A stretch of 64,000 nt of DNA from Terriglobia bacterium (lineage in GTDB: Bacteria > Acidobacteriota > Terriglobia > Terriglobales > Acidobacteriaceae). The stretch lies in assembly GCA_020073015.1 (NCBI GenBank), contig JAIQFZ010000002.1, positions 1-64,000 on the forward strand, given 5' to 3'. Positions 7,180-14,832 of the stretch are shown here, in pieces. Below the pieces are notes generated by a model, which made no database searches, had not been told where the DNA came from, and saw nothing but the letters and a program-made list of their open reading frames with translations. Within the stretch, counting starts at the first letter, position 1; every line of letters starts with the position of its first letter. The position numbers were made by a program, and so were the translations under genes.

Positions 7180-9303
7180 ATGAAAATAGATACGAAGACA
7201 CTCAAGCTCAAAGTCACTGAAGCGCTGAGTAAGGATGTGGGCCGCGCCTACGCTCGCATGGGGCCGGAGGATATGGCCCAGTTAGGGCTCGAGATAGGTG
7301 ACATTGTGGAAGTCGCTGGCAAGGTAAAAGCGGTCTGCAAGGCAATGCCGGCTTACAAGGAGATGCGGGGGCAATCGCGAATCCAACTCGACGGACTCAC
7401 GCGGGAGAATGCCGGAGTCGGACTCGACGAGCATGTCCAAATCCGCCGCATCACTTGTCCAGCCGCGGAGCGGGTGGTGCTGGTTCCGGCCAACGTGGTT
7501 CCGTCCGAGCGGGATATGGAATACATTGGCAGCCGTCTTGACGGCCTGCCGGTTTCGGCCGAGAACCGTATTCGGGCCGTCCTGTTCGGCGCACGTTGGG
7601 CGGATTTCAAAGTCGAAAGCACGGTGCCGAAGGGCCCCGTGTTAATCGGCCCGGGGACCGAGCTTCTGATCTCCAAGCTTAAGTCGCAGCAGGTAGCGGA
7701 GCGGGCGATCTCCTATGAGGACATTGGCGGACTGAAGCCTCATCTCCTCAGAATCCGGGAAATGATTGAGCTTCCTCTCCGCTACCCTGAGGTGTTCGAG
7801 CGGCTGGGAATCGACGCGCCGAAAGGCGTGCTTCTATACGGCCCTCCTGGATGCGGTAAGACACTCATCGCGCGCGCCATCGCGCACGAGACGCAGGCGA
7901 ATTTCTTTTCCGTCAGCGGTCCGGAAGTCATCCATAAGTTTTACGGCGAAAGCGAAGCCCACTTGCGGAAAATTTTCGAAGAGGCCGGACGCAAGGCGCC
8001 GAGCATTATCTTTCTCGACGAACTGGATGCGATCGCACCCCGCCGCGACCAGGTGGTGGGCGAAGTGGAGAAGCGTGTGGTCGCCCAGTTGCTGGCGCTG
8101 ATGGACGGGCTTTCGAAACGGAACAAGGTCATTGTCATTGCGGCCACCAATCTTCCCAACGTCCTCGATCCGGCTCTGCGCCGCCCGGGGCGGTTCGACC
8201 GGGAGATCTCCATCCCGATTCCCGACCGCCACGGGCGCCGGGAGATCTTGGAGATTCACAGCCGCGGCATGCCACTCGAGGAAAGAGTCGATCTGGCGCA
8301 CCTGGGCGATATCACGCACGGCTTTGTCGGGGCGGACCTGGAGGCGCTGTGCCGGGAATCCGCCATGATTTGTCTGCGCCGCATCATGCCCGACGTGGAC
8401 TTTGGCTTGGCGCGCATCCCCTACGACCAACTCGCCAAGCTTGAGGTCACGATGGATGATTTTCTCTCGGCCCTGCAAACCATCGAACCTTCGGCGATGC
8501 GCGAGGTGTTTGTCGAAGTCCCCAACGTCAGTTGGGAAGATGTAGGAGGTTTGGCCGAGATCAAAGCTCGCCTGGTGGAAGCGGTCGAGTGGCCGCTGCA
8601 ATATCCTGGTCTGTTCACCGAGGCCGGGATCCGGCCACCGAAAGGCATCCTGCTGTCGGGCCCTCCCGGCTGCGGGAAGACCCTTCTTGCCAAGGCGATT
8701 GCCAGCGAAACTAACGTCAACTTCATTTCGATCAAAGGGCCGGAATTGCTTTCGAAGTACGTGGGTGAATCCGAGAAAGCGGTGCGCGAAATTTTTCGTA
8801 AGGCGAGGCAGGCCGCGCCTTGCATTATTTTCTTCGACGAAATCGACGCGCTGGTGCCCAGCCGGAGCGCTGGCACCTCCGACTCGCACACCTCGGAGCG
8901 CGTCCTGAGCCAGTTTCTTACCGAACTGGATGGAGTAGAAGAGTTGCGCGGAGTGTTGGTGCTTGGAGCCACCAATCGGGCGGATATGTTGGATCCAGCC
9001 ATCATCCGGCCCGGCCGCTTTGACGAGATCGTGGAAATCCCGTTGCCCGACGAAGCCGGCCGCGCGGAGATCTTCCGCATCCAGTTACGCAACAAACCAC
9101 TGGGCATGGAACTAAATGCTCAGGACCTGGGGTCGCGAACCGAAGGCTGCAGCGGCGCCGACATTAGCGCCGTGTGCCATCAGGCTGCCCTGGGAGCAAT
9201 CCGGCGGGCCGTTCACGCCGGCGAAGAGCCCGTCGGCAGCCACGTCAAGGTAAGTATTGAAGCCACGGACCTGGAAGCGGCGCTGCAGAAGATTCGCCGA
9301 TAA
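7180..9303 (+). CDS. Cdc48/VAT-like AAA+ ATPase with two AAA domains
   Basis: A 707-residue protein with the full Cdc48/p97/VAT architecture. The N-terminal substrate-binding domain (double-psi barrel plus second subdomain) covers about 1-175. D1 has Walker A GPPGCGKT (221-228) and Walker B IIFLDELDA; D2 has Walker A GPPGCGKT (494-501) and Walker B IIFFDEIDA. Arginine-finger RRPGRFD/RPGRFD segments are present in each. I start at ATG 7180, 22 bases after the Hsp20 stop; a longer frame inside the Hsp20 gene is not needed. Such ATPases unfold proteins or take assemblies apart. In this operon it probably remodels gas vesicle proteins or aggregates. Archaeal-type Cdc48 is uncommon in bacteria and occurs in accessory loci. 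Confidence 0.9.
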   Translation: MKIDTKTLKLKVTEALSKDVGRAYARMGPEDMAQLGLEIGDIVEVAGKVKAVCKAMPAYKEMRGQSRIQLDGLTRENAGVGLDEHVQIRRITCPAAERVVLVPANVVPSERDMEYIGSRLDGLPVSAENRIRAVLFGARWADFKVESTVPKGPVLIGPGTELLISKLKSQQVAERAISYEDIGGLKPHLLRIREMIELPLRYPEVFERLGIDAPKGVLLYGPPGCGKTLIARAIAHETQANFFSVSGPEVIHKFYGESEAHLRKIFEEAGRKAPSIIFLDELDAIAPRRDQVVGEVEKRVVAQLLALMDGLSKRNKVIVIAATNLPNVLDPALRRPGRFDREISIPIPDRHGRREILEIHSRGMPLEERVDLAHLGDITHGFVGADLEALCRESAMICLRRIMPDVDFGLARIPYDQLAKLEVTMDDFLSALQTIEPSAMREVFVEVPNVSWEDVGGLAEIKARLVEAVEWPLQYPGLFTEAGIRPPKGILLSGPPGCGKTLLAKAIASETNVNFISIKGPELLSKYVGESEKAVREIFRKARQAAPCIIFFDEIDALVPSRSAGTSDSHTSERVLSQFLTELDGVEELRGVLVLGATNRADMLDPAIIRPGRFDEIVEIPLPDEAGRAEIFRIQLRNKPLGMELNAQDLGSRTEGCSGADISAVCHQAALGAIRRAVHAGEEPVGSHVKVSIEATDLEAALQKIRR

Positions 9304-9326
9304 ACTTTCGGAATGGGTTTGACTCG

Positions 9327-10144
9327 ATGGAAAACAACGAACCCGCACTCTACTTGTTCTGCTTTGCCCGTTCGGACGCGGTTCGAGAGGTGCCGGAGCC
9401 CGCTGCAGACGGCCACAGCCCGCTTTCGATACTCCGCCATTCTCCCGATCTGTGTTCGGTGATCGGCGAAGTTCGACGCGAGGAGTTCTGTGGTCCGAGG
9501 CAGAACTCCACATGCAGCAACTGTCCTGGATGGCGCCGCGCGCCATGCGTCACGAGGCAGTGATTGAAGAGGTCATGGCGCACTCTCCGGTTCTGCCGGC
9601 GCGTTTCGGCACGCTTTTTTCGTCGGCAGAAGTCCTGACGGAGTTTGTGGATCAACATCGCGAAACGATTACTCTGTTCCTCGAGCGGGTCGCCGATCAC
9701 GGGGAGTGGTCAGTAAAGGGCCGGTTCGACCGGAAGCAATCCCAGCAGGTTCTTATATCCACCAACCTGACCGCACAACAGGAACAGCTCGCCACCTTGC
9801 CGCCCGGGACACGCCACTTCGCCGAACAGCGTCTCCGCCGAGACCTGGAGAGAGAGTTGAGCACATGGCTCGAACAGACCTGCCGTAAAATCGCGACGGA
9901 TCTCACGAGCTATGCTTCCGACTTCCGCGAATGTACTGTAGCGCCAGTCGCGCATTCGGAAGGCGGAAGCGCGGAGGTGCTGAATTGGGCCTTTCTGGTG
10001 CCCAACTCAGCGATCGCTCCGTTTCAGGAGTACGTGGAACGGGCGAACCTGAACCATCGATCGCAGGGATTGCTGCTCGAACTCTCCGGCCCATGGCCGC
10101 CCTTTCGTTTCGTTCCTGATTTATCCGCGATCGGCGCCCCATGA
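9327..10144 (+). CDS. gvpF: GvpF/GvpL-family gas vesicle protein, interrupted by a frameshift
   Basis: GvpF/GvpL proteins are minor gas vesicle proteins needed for assembly. The N-terminal part is read from ATG 9327 (ALYLFCFARSD... SVIGEVRREEFCG). The rest lies in another frame and continues with SEAELHMQQLSWMAPRAMRHE, then VLPARFGTLF, and ends with LELSGPWPPFRFV. Both halves match one continuous GvpF/L protein of about 272 residues. The switch is at about 9492-9494, where one base appears to be missing after TGTGG. The sequence there is not a typical slippery heptamer, so I favour a mutation or an assembly error over programmed frameshifting. The end overlaps the next gene by ATGA, so the operon architecture is intact. 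Confidence 0.8.
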
Positions 10145-10860
10145 GTTACCTGCTCTACTGCGTCTTTCGCAGCCTTCCGCAGCCGGAACCGGAAGTTCTC
10201 CCCGGCGTGGAGGGACAACCGGTGTTGGTCATGGATCACCGCGGCTTAAGCGCCGCTATTTCTGAGCTTCCGGAATCGGACCTGCATCCCGATCTCGCCC
10301 GCGTGCTCGCTTATGAGAGGGTGGTGAAATTTGTTTTTGGCCGCCGCACCATAATTCCCATGCGCTACGGCTGCGCGGTGCGAGACCGGCTGGAGCTCGC
10401 GGCGGTGTTGGATACGCATCGTAACGAGTGCGACGCACTGCTCCACCGGCTCGAAGGGTTGGCGGAGATGGGCGTCCAGGTTCCAGCCGGCGGCTCCGAA
10501 ATTGGATCGGCGGCAGTCCCGCCGGCACGCCTTCACGACTCGAGTTGGTCGGGTGCTTCTTATCTCTTAGCCAAGAAGTTGTATTACCTCGGCGCGGACC
10601 AAAACGTCGAACGGCAGAACGAACTGGTACAGACCCTTTGCCATCCGCTGGCCGGGCTGTTCGTGCACCGCAAAGTGGAATTACCTTCTCGTGGAGCGCC
10701 TCTCCTGTCTCTCCACTTCCTGGTGCCGCGCGCTTCCGTCGAAGCCTTTCGTGAGGCCAGCCGGCACTCTCTTCCGAACGACGCCACCAGACTACTTGTA
10801 AGTGGACCATGGCCACCGTACAACTTCGCTGATTTCTCGAGCGGCCGCGGGATTTCATGA
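10141..10860 (+). CDS. gvpF: GvpF/GvpL-family gas vesicle protein
   Basis: A 239-residue member of the GvpL/GvpF family, which in Halobacterium and cyanobacteria binds GvpA and other minor proteins during nucleation. Seen here are an N-terminal beta-alpha domain (YLLYCVFRS), the central segment AYERVVKFVFGRRTIIPMRYG, which takes the place of the usual HE...VLP-RFG, and the characteristic end LVSGPWPPYNF. It starts at ATG 10141, overlapping the previous stop by four bases, which indicates translational coupling with the frameshifted paralogue. Identity with the paralogue is low, so the copies are likely functionally distinct. Confidence 0.85.
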   Translation: MSYLLYCVFRSLPQPEPEVLPGVEGQPVLVMDHRGLSAAISELPESDLHPDLARVLAYERVVKFVFGRRTIIPMRYGCAVRDRLELAAVLDTHRNECDALLHRLEGLAEMGVQVPAGGSEIGSAAVPPARLHDSSWSGASYLLAKKLYYLGADQNVERQNELVQTLCHPLAGLFVHRKVELPSRGAPLLSLHFLVPRASVEAFREASRHSLPNDATRLLVSGPWPPYNFADFSSGRGIS

Positions 10861-11156
10861 CACCCGTGCTCTTTGATTCGGCCGTGGGGTTCACGCACCT
10901 TGAAGTAGAGGTACCCGCGCTATGGAATCAATCCCCTAGTGGCCAACTAAGAGTGGACACTCGCAATTGCAGCGTGACGTTGGTCATCTCTTCAATCGGG
11001 TTGGAACTCGTTCATAAGAATGACGGCCACTCTGGCCGGACTAACTCCGCCCTCAAGAACACGGAAATCCACAGCATTGTTGCTCCGCGGGTCGGTCACG
11101 TGCACTGTTACACGCGGGGAACGCAAGTAAGTTCCTTTTCAGAAAAGGAGAAATAA
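10857..11156 (+). CDS. Possible small protein between gvpF and gvpA
   Basis: A 99-residue frame that starts at ATG 10857, overlapping the gvpF stop in ATGA, and ends two bases before gvpA. I do not recognise it. There is no transmembrane segment and no known motif; three of its Cys and His residues lie close together near the C-terminus (HVHCY). The four-base overlap favours translation. On the other hand gvpA is usually preceded by its own leader and promoter, and this region could simply be that leader. I regard coding status as open. Confidence 0.35.
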   Translation: MTPVLFDSAVGFTHLEVEVPALWNQSPSGQLRVDTRNCSVTLVISSIGLELVHKNDGHSGRTNSALKNTEIHSIVAPRVGHVHCYTRGTQVSSFSEKEK

Positions 11157-11158
11157 TT

Positions 11159-11377
11159 ATGGCGAAAGTTCAAAAGTCTACCGACTCTTCCAGCTTAGCG
11201 GAAGTTGTCGATCGGATTCTTGATAAAGGTATCGTGATCGACGTTTGGGCAAAAGTCTCGCTGGTCGGGATCGAGCTACTGTCAGTCGAAGCCCGGGTAG
11301 TGATTGCCTCCGTTGAAACCTACCTGAAGTACGCGGAAGCCATCGGTCTGACGGCCAGCGCGGCAGCTCCTGCTTAG
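11159..11377 (+). CDS. gvpA: Gas vesicle structural protein GvpA
   Basis: A 72-residue protein that matches the main shell protein GvpA over nearly its whole length. It has the usual helix ([20 protein letters not shown]), first strand ([11 protein letters not shown]), beta-turn and second strand ([17 protein letters not shown]), followed by a short Ala-rich tail. GvpA polymerises into the ribs of the gas-filled shell and makes it water-repellent inside. A strong AAGGAG lies upstream of ATG 11159, as expected for a highly made protein. A G/C-rich hairpin follows the gene. Length and sequence are normal for the family, and no shell residue looks broken. Confidence 0.97.
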   Translation: MAKVQKSTDSSSLAEVVDRILDKGIVIDVWAKVSLVGIELLSVEARVVIASVETYLKYAEAIGLTASAAAPA

Positions 11378-11405
11378 CGCATGGTGCGGTTGATCGTAAC
11401 CAAGT

Positions 11406-11434
11406 GGGGGGGCGAGTTTAGGCCCCCTTCTCTT
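11406..11434 (+). terminator. Hairpin after gvpA, probable attenuator
   Basis: A run of seven G (11406-11412) is followed after a loop of about ten bases by five C (11423-11427) and then TTCTCTT. The hairpin lies 28 bases after the gvpA stop and before the next ribosome-binding site. In many gvp operons such a partial terminator makes gvpA mRNA far more abundant than the downstream genes. The T-run is short, so read-through is expected. Confidence 0.5.
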
Positions 11435-11484
11435 GGCGCAGTACGAGAACGGTAAGGGTGCGAGAAAACTGAAGGAGGATACCA

Positions 11485-11778
11485 ATGGGTCCATTGACGA
11501 AAGACATGACTCGGTTGTCGGAGGAAATCCAGACGCTGCGGGCGGGCCGTCACGAACTGAAGAAGCAGCTCGCCGAGAGGACGAAGGCAAGGCGGGTGGA
11601 GGTCGTCGAAACCCGCGCGGCGTTCACGGAGGCCCGAAACTGGAAAGCGGAGAGTGCACACACTACCCGGCAGCATTTTGTGGACAACCTGAAACAAGCG
11701 GTCGCCGAACAGGGCAAGTCCCTCCGGGACGATCTCGCCACGGCTCGGCGCGTCTGGGGCAAGCTGCGGGTTGCATGA
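11485..11778 (+). CDS. Coiled-coil gas vesicle cluster protein, paralogue 1
   Basis: A 97-residue, highly charged, all-helical protein with a good ribosome site (AAGGAGG) before ATG 11485. Its core (about 8-75) aligns without gaps with the next gene's product. Shared positions are TR.. .EI..LR..R at the start, RR/RK.. V and .F in the middle and LK..V at the end. The regular Leu/Ala/Arg spacing resembles the amphipathic repeats of GvpC, the protein that strengthens the outside of cyanobacterial gas vesicles. I see no exact GvpC 33-residue repeat, so this is a structural analogy and not an assignment. Confidence 0.7.
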   Translation: MGPLTKDMTRLSEEIQTLRAGRHELKKQLAERTKARRVEVVETRAAFTEARNWKAESAHTTRQHFVDNLKQAVAEQGKSLRDDLATARRVWGKLRVA

Positions 11779-11835
11779 CGAAGGTGACGGCACCGAATCC
11801 GTATCGGCAGTACCTGTCGGGGACGGAGGGACGCG

Positions 11836-12225
11836 GTGGACGCTCTTTCTAGAGCTCTGACCCGGATTTGCGATGAGATCCTCTCCTTGCGGGAGGAGCG
11901 CGAACGATTTCTCTCCGGCCTGCAGCTGGAGACTACGGATCGCAAGCGTGCCGTGTCCCGGATGTTGGCCCGGTTCGCGAAGGACTTGGCGGAAATCGCC
12001 CGGCGGAGACGAGATGTCCGGAGGTTTTTTCTGCCCGATCTTAAGCGGACGGTTCTCCGGCTCCGGCAGCGCCAAGACCGCCAGGGAGCAACTGAAGCTC
12101 ACGGCGAGGAACACTCGCGATGGAAAACGGACGAAGCGGAACCCGCCCGAGAAGCAATGCATGTCCGTATGAGAATCGAACGCGGACGCCGGCGTAAAAG
12201 CGTTCGTCATCCGCATCGGCCTTGA
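11836..12225 (+). CDS. Coiled-coil gas vesicle cluster protein, paralogue 2
   Basis: A 129-residue protein, start GTG 11836 with GGAGGG upstream. Residues about 8-73 align gap-free with the previous product (TRICDEILSLREERERF against TRLSEEIQTLRAGRHEL, and a shared LK.. TV/AV end), so the two genes arose by tandem duplication. After residue 75 the tail is Arg/His-rich and unlike paralogue 1; a late frameshift cannot be excluded because an alternative frame is also open there. Role unknown; I infer an accessory protein that coats or spaces gas vesicles, from position and helical character. Confidence 0.65.
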   Translation: MDALSRALTRICDEILSLREERERFLSGLQLETTDRKRAVSRMLARFAKDLAEIARRRRDVRRFFLPDLKRTVLRLRQRQDRQGATEAHGEEHSRWKTDEAEPAREAMHVRMRIERGRRRKSVRHPHRP

Positions 12226-12247
12226 ATCTTGAAAGGAGTTCAAAACC

Positions 12248-13318
12248 GTGTCATCTCCTGAGGTAGCGCGATACCCAGTCGTCGAGCAGACTCCCAGGGA
12301 AGAGCCGCCCGTTCCGAACGATGATTCCGCAACCGTCTTAGATGCCGAGGTGAAGGTCTCGGCGGAGGACGTCGATATTGTCCCGGAAGCCAGTGATTCG
12401 TTCGTCTCGACACCCTACGTCGAAAGTCTCACCGCCCGCGCACTCACTTACATGGATGTCGGATACGCGCTGCACTTTGCGGGCCCGGCAGGAACGGGAA
12501 AAACGACGCTCGCTTTTCACGTTGCCAGCAAGCGCGGCCGGCCCGTCGTTCTGATCCATGGCGACGACGAGTATGCCAGTTCCGACCTGGTAGGGAAGGA
12601 TTCCGGCTATCACAAGTCCAAGCTGGTCGACAATTACATTCACTCCGTGATGAAGACCGAAGAGAGCTTGAGCAGAATCTGGGAAGACCAGAGACTGACC
12701 ACCGCCTGCATCAAGGGCTATACCCTGATCTACGATGAATTCAACCGCTCCCGGCCCGAAGCCAACAATGTTCTCCTCAGTGTGCTGGAGGGCAAGATTC
12801 TCAACTTGCCCAATCTGCGCAGGTCCGGGGAGGGCAATCTGCACGTGCACGAGGACTTCCGCGCGATTCTGACCTCAAACCCGGAAGAGTATGCCGGCGT
12901 GCATAAGACCCAGGACGCGCTGCTCGATCGCCTGATTACGATCAACCTTGGACACTTGGATCGCGAGACGGAGATCGCGATTGCCATGGCGAAGTCGGGA
13001 CTCCCGCGTCCCGATGCGGAAACCATCGTCGATATCATCCGGGAACTCCGTGGAGTGGGTGTCAACAACCATCGTCCCACCATCCGAGCGGGCATCGCCA
13101 TCGCCCGCATCCTCGCCCATCACCAGGGGTCGGCCCAAATTGGCGACTCCACCTTTGAGACGATCTGCCACGACGTGCTCAACACCGACACCGCGAAAAT
13201 TACTCACCAGGGCCAGTCGCTGATGGTCGAAAAGGTGCAAGAAACCATTCGCAATGTGTGTGGCGAACCAGCCGGCCGGAGCAAGGACCGCCGCCGGCGA
13301 GAACGGGAAAGGAAGTAA
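12248..13318 (+). CDS. gvpN: Gas vesicle protein GvpN (MoxR-like AAA+ ATPase)
   Basis: A 356-residue protein starting at GTG 12248 with AAAGGAG upstream. After a variable N-terminus (1-50) comes a single AAA+ module. Walker A is GPAGTGKTT (79-87), followed by GDDEYASSDLVG (a MoxR/GvpN feature), then Walker B LIYDEFNRSRPE, sensor ILTSNPEEYAG and TQDALLDRL. The C-terminus ends in a basic run (KDRRRRERERK). GvpN is thought to enlarge vesicles by ATP-driven action on the GvpA shell, probably with a GvpO-type cofactor; no gvpO was found here. The next gene starts only two bases after the stop. Length and motifs are normal. Confidence 0.95.
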   Translation: MSSPEVARYPVVEQTPREEPPVPNDDSATVLDAEVKVSAEDVDIVPEASDSFVSTPYVESLTARALTYMDVGYALHFAGPAGTGKTTLAFHVASKRGRPVVLIHGDDEYASSDLVGKDSGYHKSKLVDNYIHSVMKTEESLSRIWEDQRLTTACIKGYTLIYDEFNRSRPEANNVLLSVLEGKILNLPNLRRSGEGNLHVHEDFRAILTSNPEEYAGVHKTQDALLDRLITINLGHLDRETEIAIAMAKSGLPRPDAETIVDIIRELRGVGVNNHRPTIRAGIAIARILAHHQGSAQIGDSTFETICHDVLNTDTAKITHQGQSLMVEKVQETIRNVCGEPAGRSKDRRRRERERK

Positions 13319-13320
13319 AC

Positions 13321-13623
13321 ATGCCCATCCCACTTCGAGGTCTGAGAACCATTCGCACCTTGGCAGGGAAAGTGGATCTGGTTGCGGTTCCCCATCGGGC
13401 GCATCTGCAGATCGCTTGCCTGGAACTCGAAAAGGCCCGGCGCACGACCGAGCGAACCAGCGCGCTCCGGCGAGTGGCGGAACTCGATGCCCGGCTCCAG
13501 GAAATCGACGCCGAGCAAGCCCACCTTCTCCAGGCCCTGGCCGACCGCAAGGGGCAAACCGTGGAAGCCGCGGCCGGCCGCCCAACCCGGCGGCGTGCCC
13601 AGCCCTTCAAGATCCGTTACTGA
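13321..13623 (+). CDS. Small helical gas vesicle cluster protein
   Basis: A 100-residue basic helical protein. I use ATG 13321, two bases after gvpN, with GGAAG upstream; a longer frame begins inside gvpN. The N-terminus MPIPLRGLRTIRTLAGKVD and PHRAHLQIACLELEKARR is followed by a coiled-coil stretch (RVAELDARLQEIDAEQAHLL) and a basic, disordered tail. I recall similar short proteins beside gvpN in other bacterial gas vesicle clusters but cannot name one. It is probably a GvpN partner or an assembly factor, inferred from tight coupling alone. Confidence 0.7.
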   Translation: MPIPLRGLRTIRTLAGKVDLVAVPHRAHLQIACLELEKARRTTERTSALRRVAELDARLQEIDAEQAHLLQALADRKGQTVEAAAGRPTRRRAQPFKIRY

Positions 13624-13692
13624 GAACCTGTTCCGGGGGGTGCCGGCTTTGACTGCCGCCCCGCTGGGCCCGCCGAAGAGATGGAGGACAAC

Positions 13693-14496
13693 GTGAGTAC
13701 CGCTCGCACCCCAATTGCAAAATCCGCTGAGAAGCGCCCGCCCACGCGGGCAGCAGCGCGAGGGAAGATCTACCTGTACGCCATCATCGCCGGTGGCGAA
13801 GATCGGGCTTACGAAGAGGCCGGCATCGACCAAAGCAATCTGTATTCCATTTCGATGGGACAGATTGCCGCCGTCGTCAGTGATGTCGTGAACGAAAACG
13901 TGCGCCCGGAACGTGCCCGCCTGGCGGCCCATCACCAAGTTCTGAAGAAACTCATGGCCGAGAGCACGCCGCTGCCCATGTCCTTTGGGATCGTTGCCGA
14001 CAGCCCGGCCGCGGTTCGCCGGATGCTCGAGCGCAACCAGGACGTTCTGCTCGATCAACTCCAGCACGTCGCCGGCACGGTCGAAATGGGGCTGCGGATT
14101 ACCTGGGATGTGGAGAACATTTTTGAGTATTTCGTGACCACTCATCCGGAACTCCGGCTAGCCAGAGACAGATTATTGGGTTCCAATTGCCAGCCCACGC
14201 AGGAACAAAAAATTGAAGTTGGCAGGATGTTCGACCGCCTGCTCACGGACGACCGGGAAGCCCACAGCGATCTGGCAATGGGAATCTTCGCGAGCCACAA
14301 GTGTGAAATCAAGCAGCTGAAATGCCGCAACGAGCGCGAAGTGATGAACCTGGCTTGCCTGGTCAAGCGCGAGGCGGTTCCGCTGTTCGAAGCCGCCGTG
14401 TTCGAGATCGCGAAGCAGTTCGATAACAACTTCGCCCTCGACTACAACGGGCCTTGGGCTCCGCATAACTTCGTCAATGTCGATCTCGAACTTTAG
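13693..14496 (+). CDS. gvpL: GvpL/GvpF-family gas vesicle protein
   Basis: Third member of the GvpL/GvpF family in the island. The ribosome-binding site decides the start: the ATG at 13681 itself contains GGAGG (13683-13687), which is correctly spaced for the GTG at 13693, so I use the GTG (267 residues). Family features include GKIYLYAIIAG, then AAVVSDVVNENV, AHHQVLKKLM, TPLPMSFGIVAD, and the closing ALDYNGPWAPHNFVNVDLEL. It is the most canonical of the three copies. It should act as an assembly or nucleation protein contacting GvpA. It is followed 18 bases later by gvpG. Confidence 0.92.
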   Translation: MSTARTPIAKSAEKRPPTRAAARGKIYLYAIIAGGEDRAYEEAGIDQSNLYSISMGQIAAVVSDVVNENVRPERARLAAHHQVLKKLMAESTPLPMSFGIVADSPAAVRRMLERNQDVLLDQLQHVAGTVEMGLRITWDVENIFEYFVTTHPELRLARDRLLGSNCQPTQEQKIEVGRMFDRLLTDDREAHSDLAMGIFASHKCEIKQLKCRNEREVMNLACLVKREAVPLFEAAVFEIAKQFDNNFALDYNGPWAPHNFVNVDLEL

Positions 14497-14514
14497 AAAC
14501 CATAGGAGGATCCG

Positions 14515-14757
14515 ATGTTCGTCGTGGATGACCTCCTAATGGCCCCAGCCCACGGGCTGCTCTGGATCTTCCAGGAGATCCACCGCGCGGCTCAGGAGGA
14601 GATGGTGAGTGATGCTGAATCGATTACCGCGGAGCTCAGTGCTCTCTACATGAGACTGGAAACGGGGAAACTTACCGAGGAAGAGTTCGCTGCGGAAGAG
14701 AAAGTCCTGCTCGAGCGGCTGGACAAGATCCACAGGCCCGGCAAACAAATCGGATAG
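14515..14757 (+). CDS. gvpG: Gas vesicle protein GvpG
   Basis: An 80-residue protein with the GvpG signature: an N-terminal hydrophobic segment (VVDDLLMAPAHGLLWIFQEI), then an acidic coiled region (ELSALYMRLETGKLTEEEFAAEEKVLLERLDKI). A strong GGAGG precedes ATG 14515. GvpG is a minor protein needed for vesicle nucleation, together with GvpF/L. It is placed directly after gvpL, as in many clusters. Length is normal. Confidence 0.92.
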   Translation: MFVVDDLLMAPAHGLLWIFQEIHRAAQEEMVSDAESITAELSALYMRLETGKLTEEEFAAEEKVLLERLDKIHRPGKQIG

Positions 14758-14832
14758 CAGCGCCAGGTCGGGAATCAGAAGTCAAACCGCAGCGGTCAGG
14801 CCTCAACGGGCAGACCCAGGAAGAGAGGGGCA

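Noticed and set aside
11089-11104. Sigma-54 promoter in front of gvpA
   Set aside because: GG-N10-GC spacing is present, but TGGCAC and TTGC are not; such a weak match is expected by chance.
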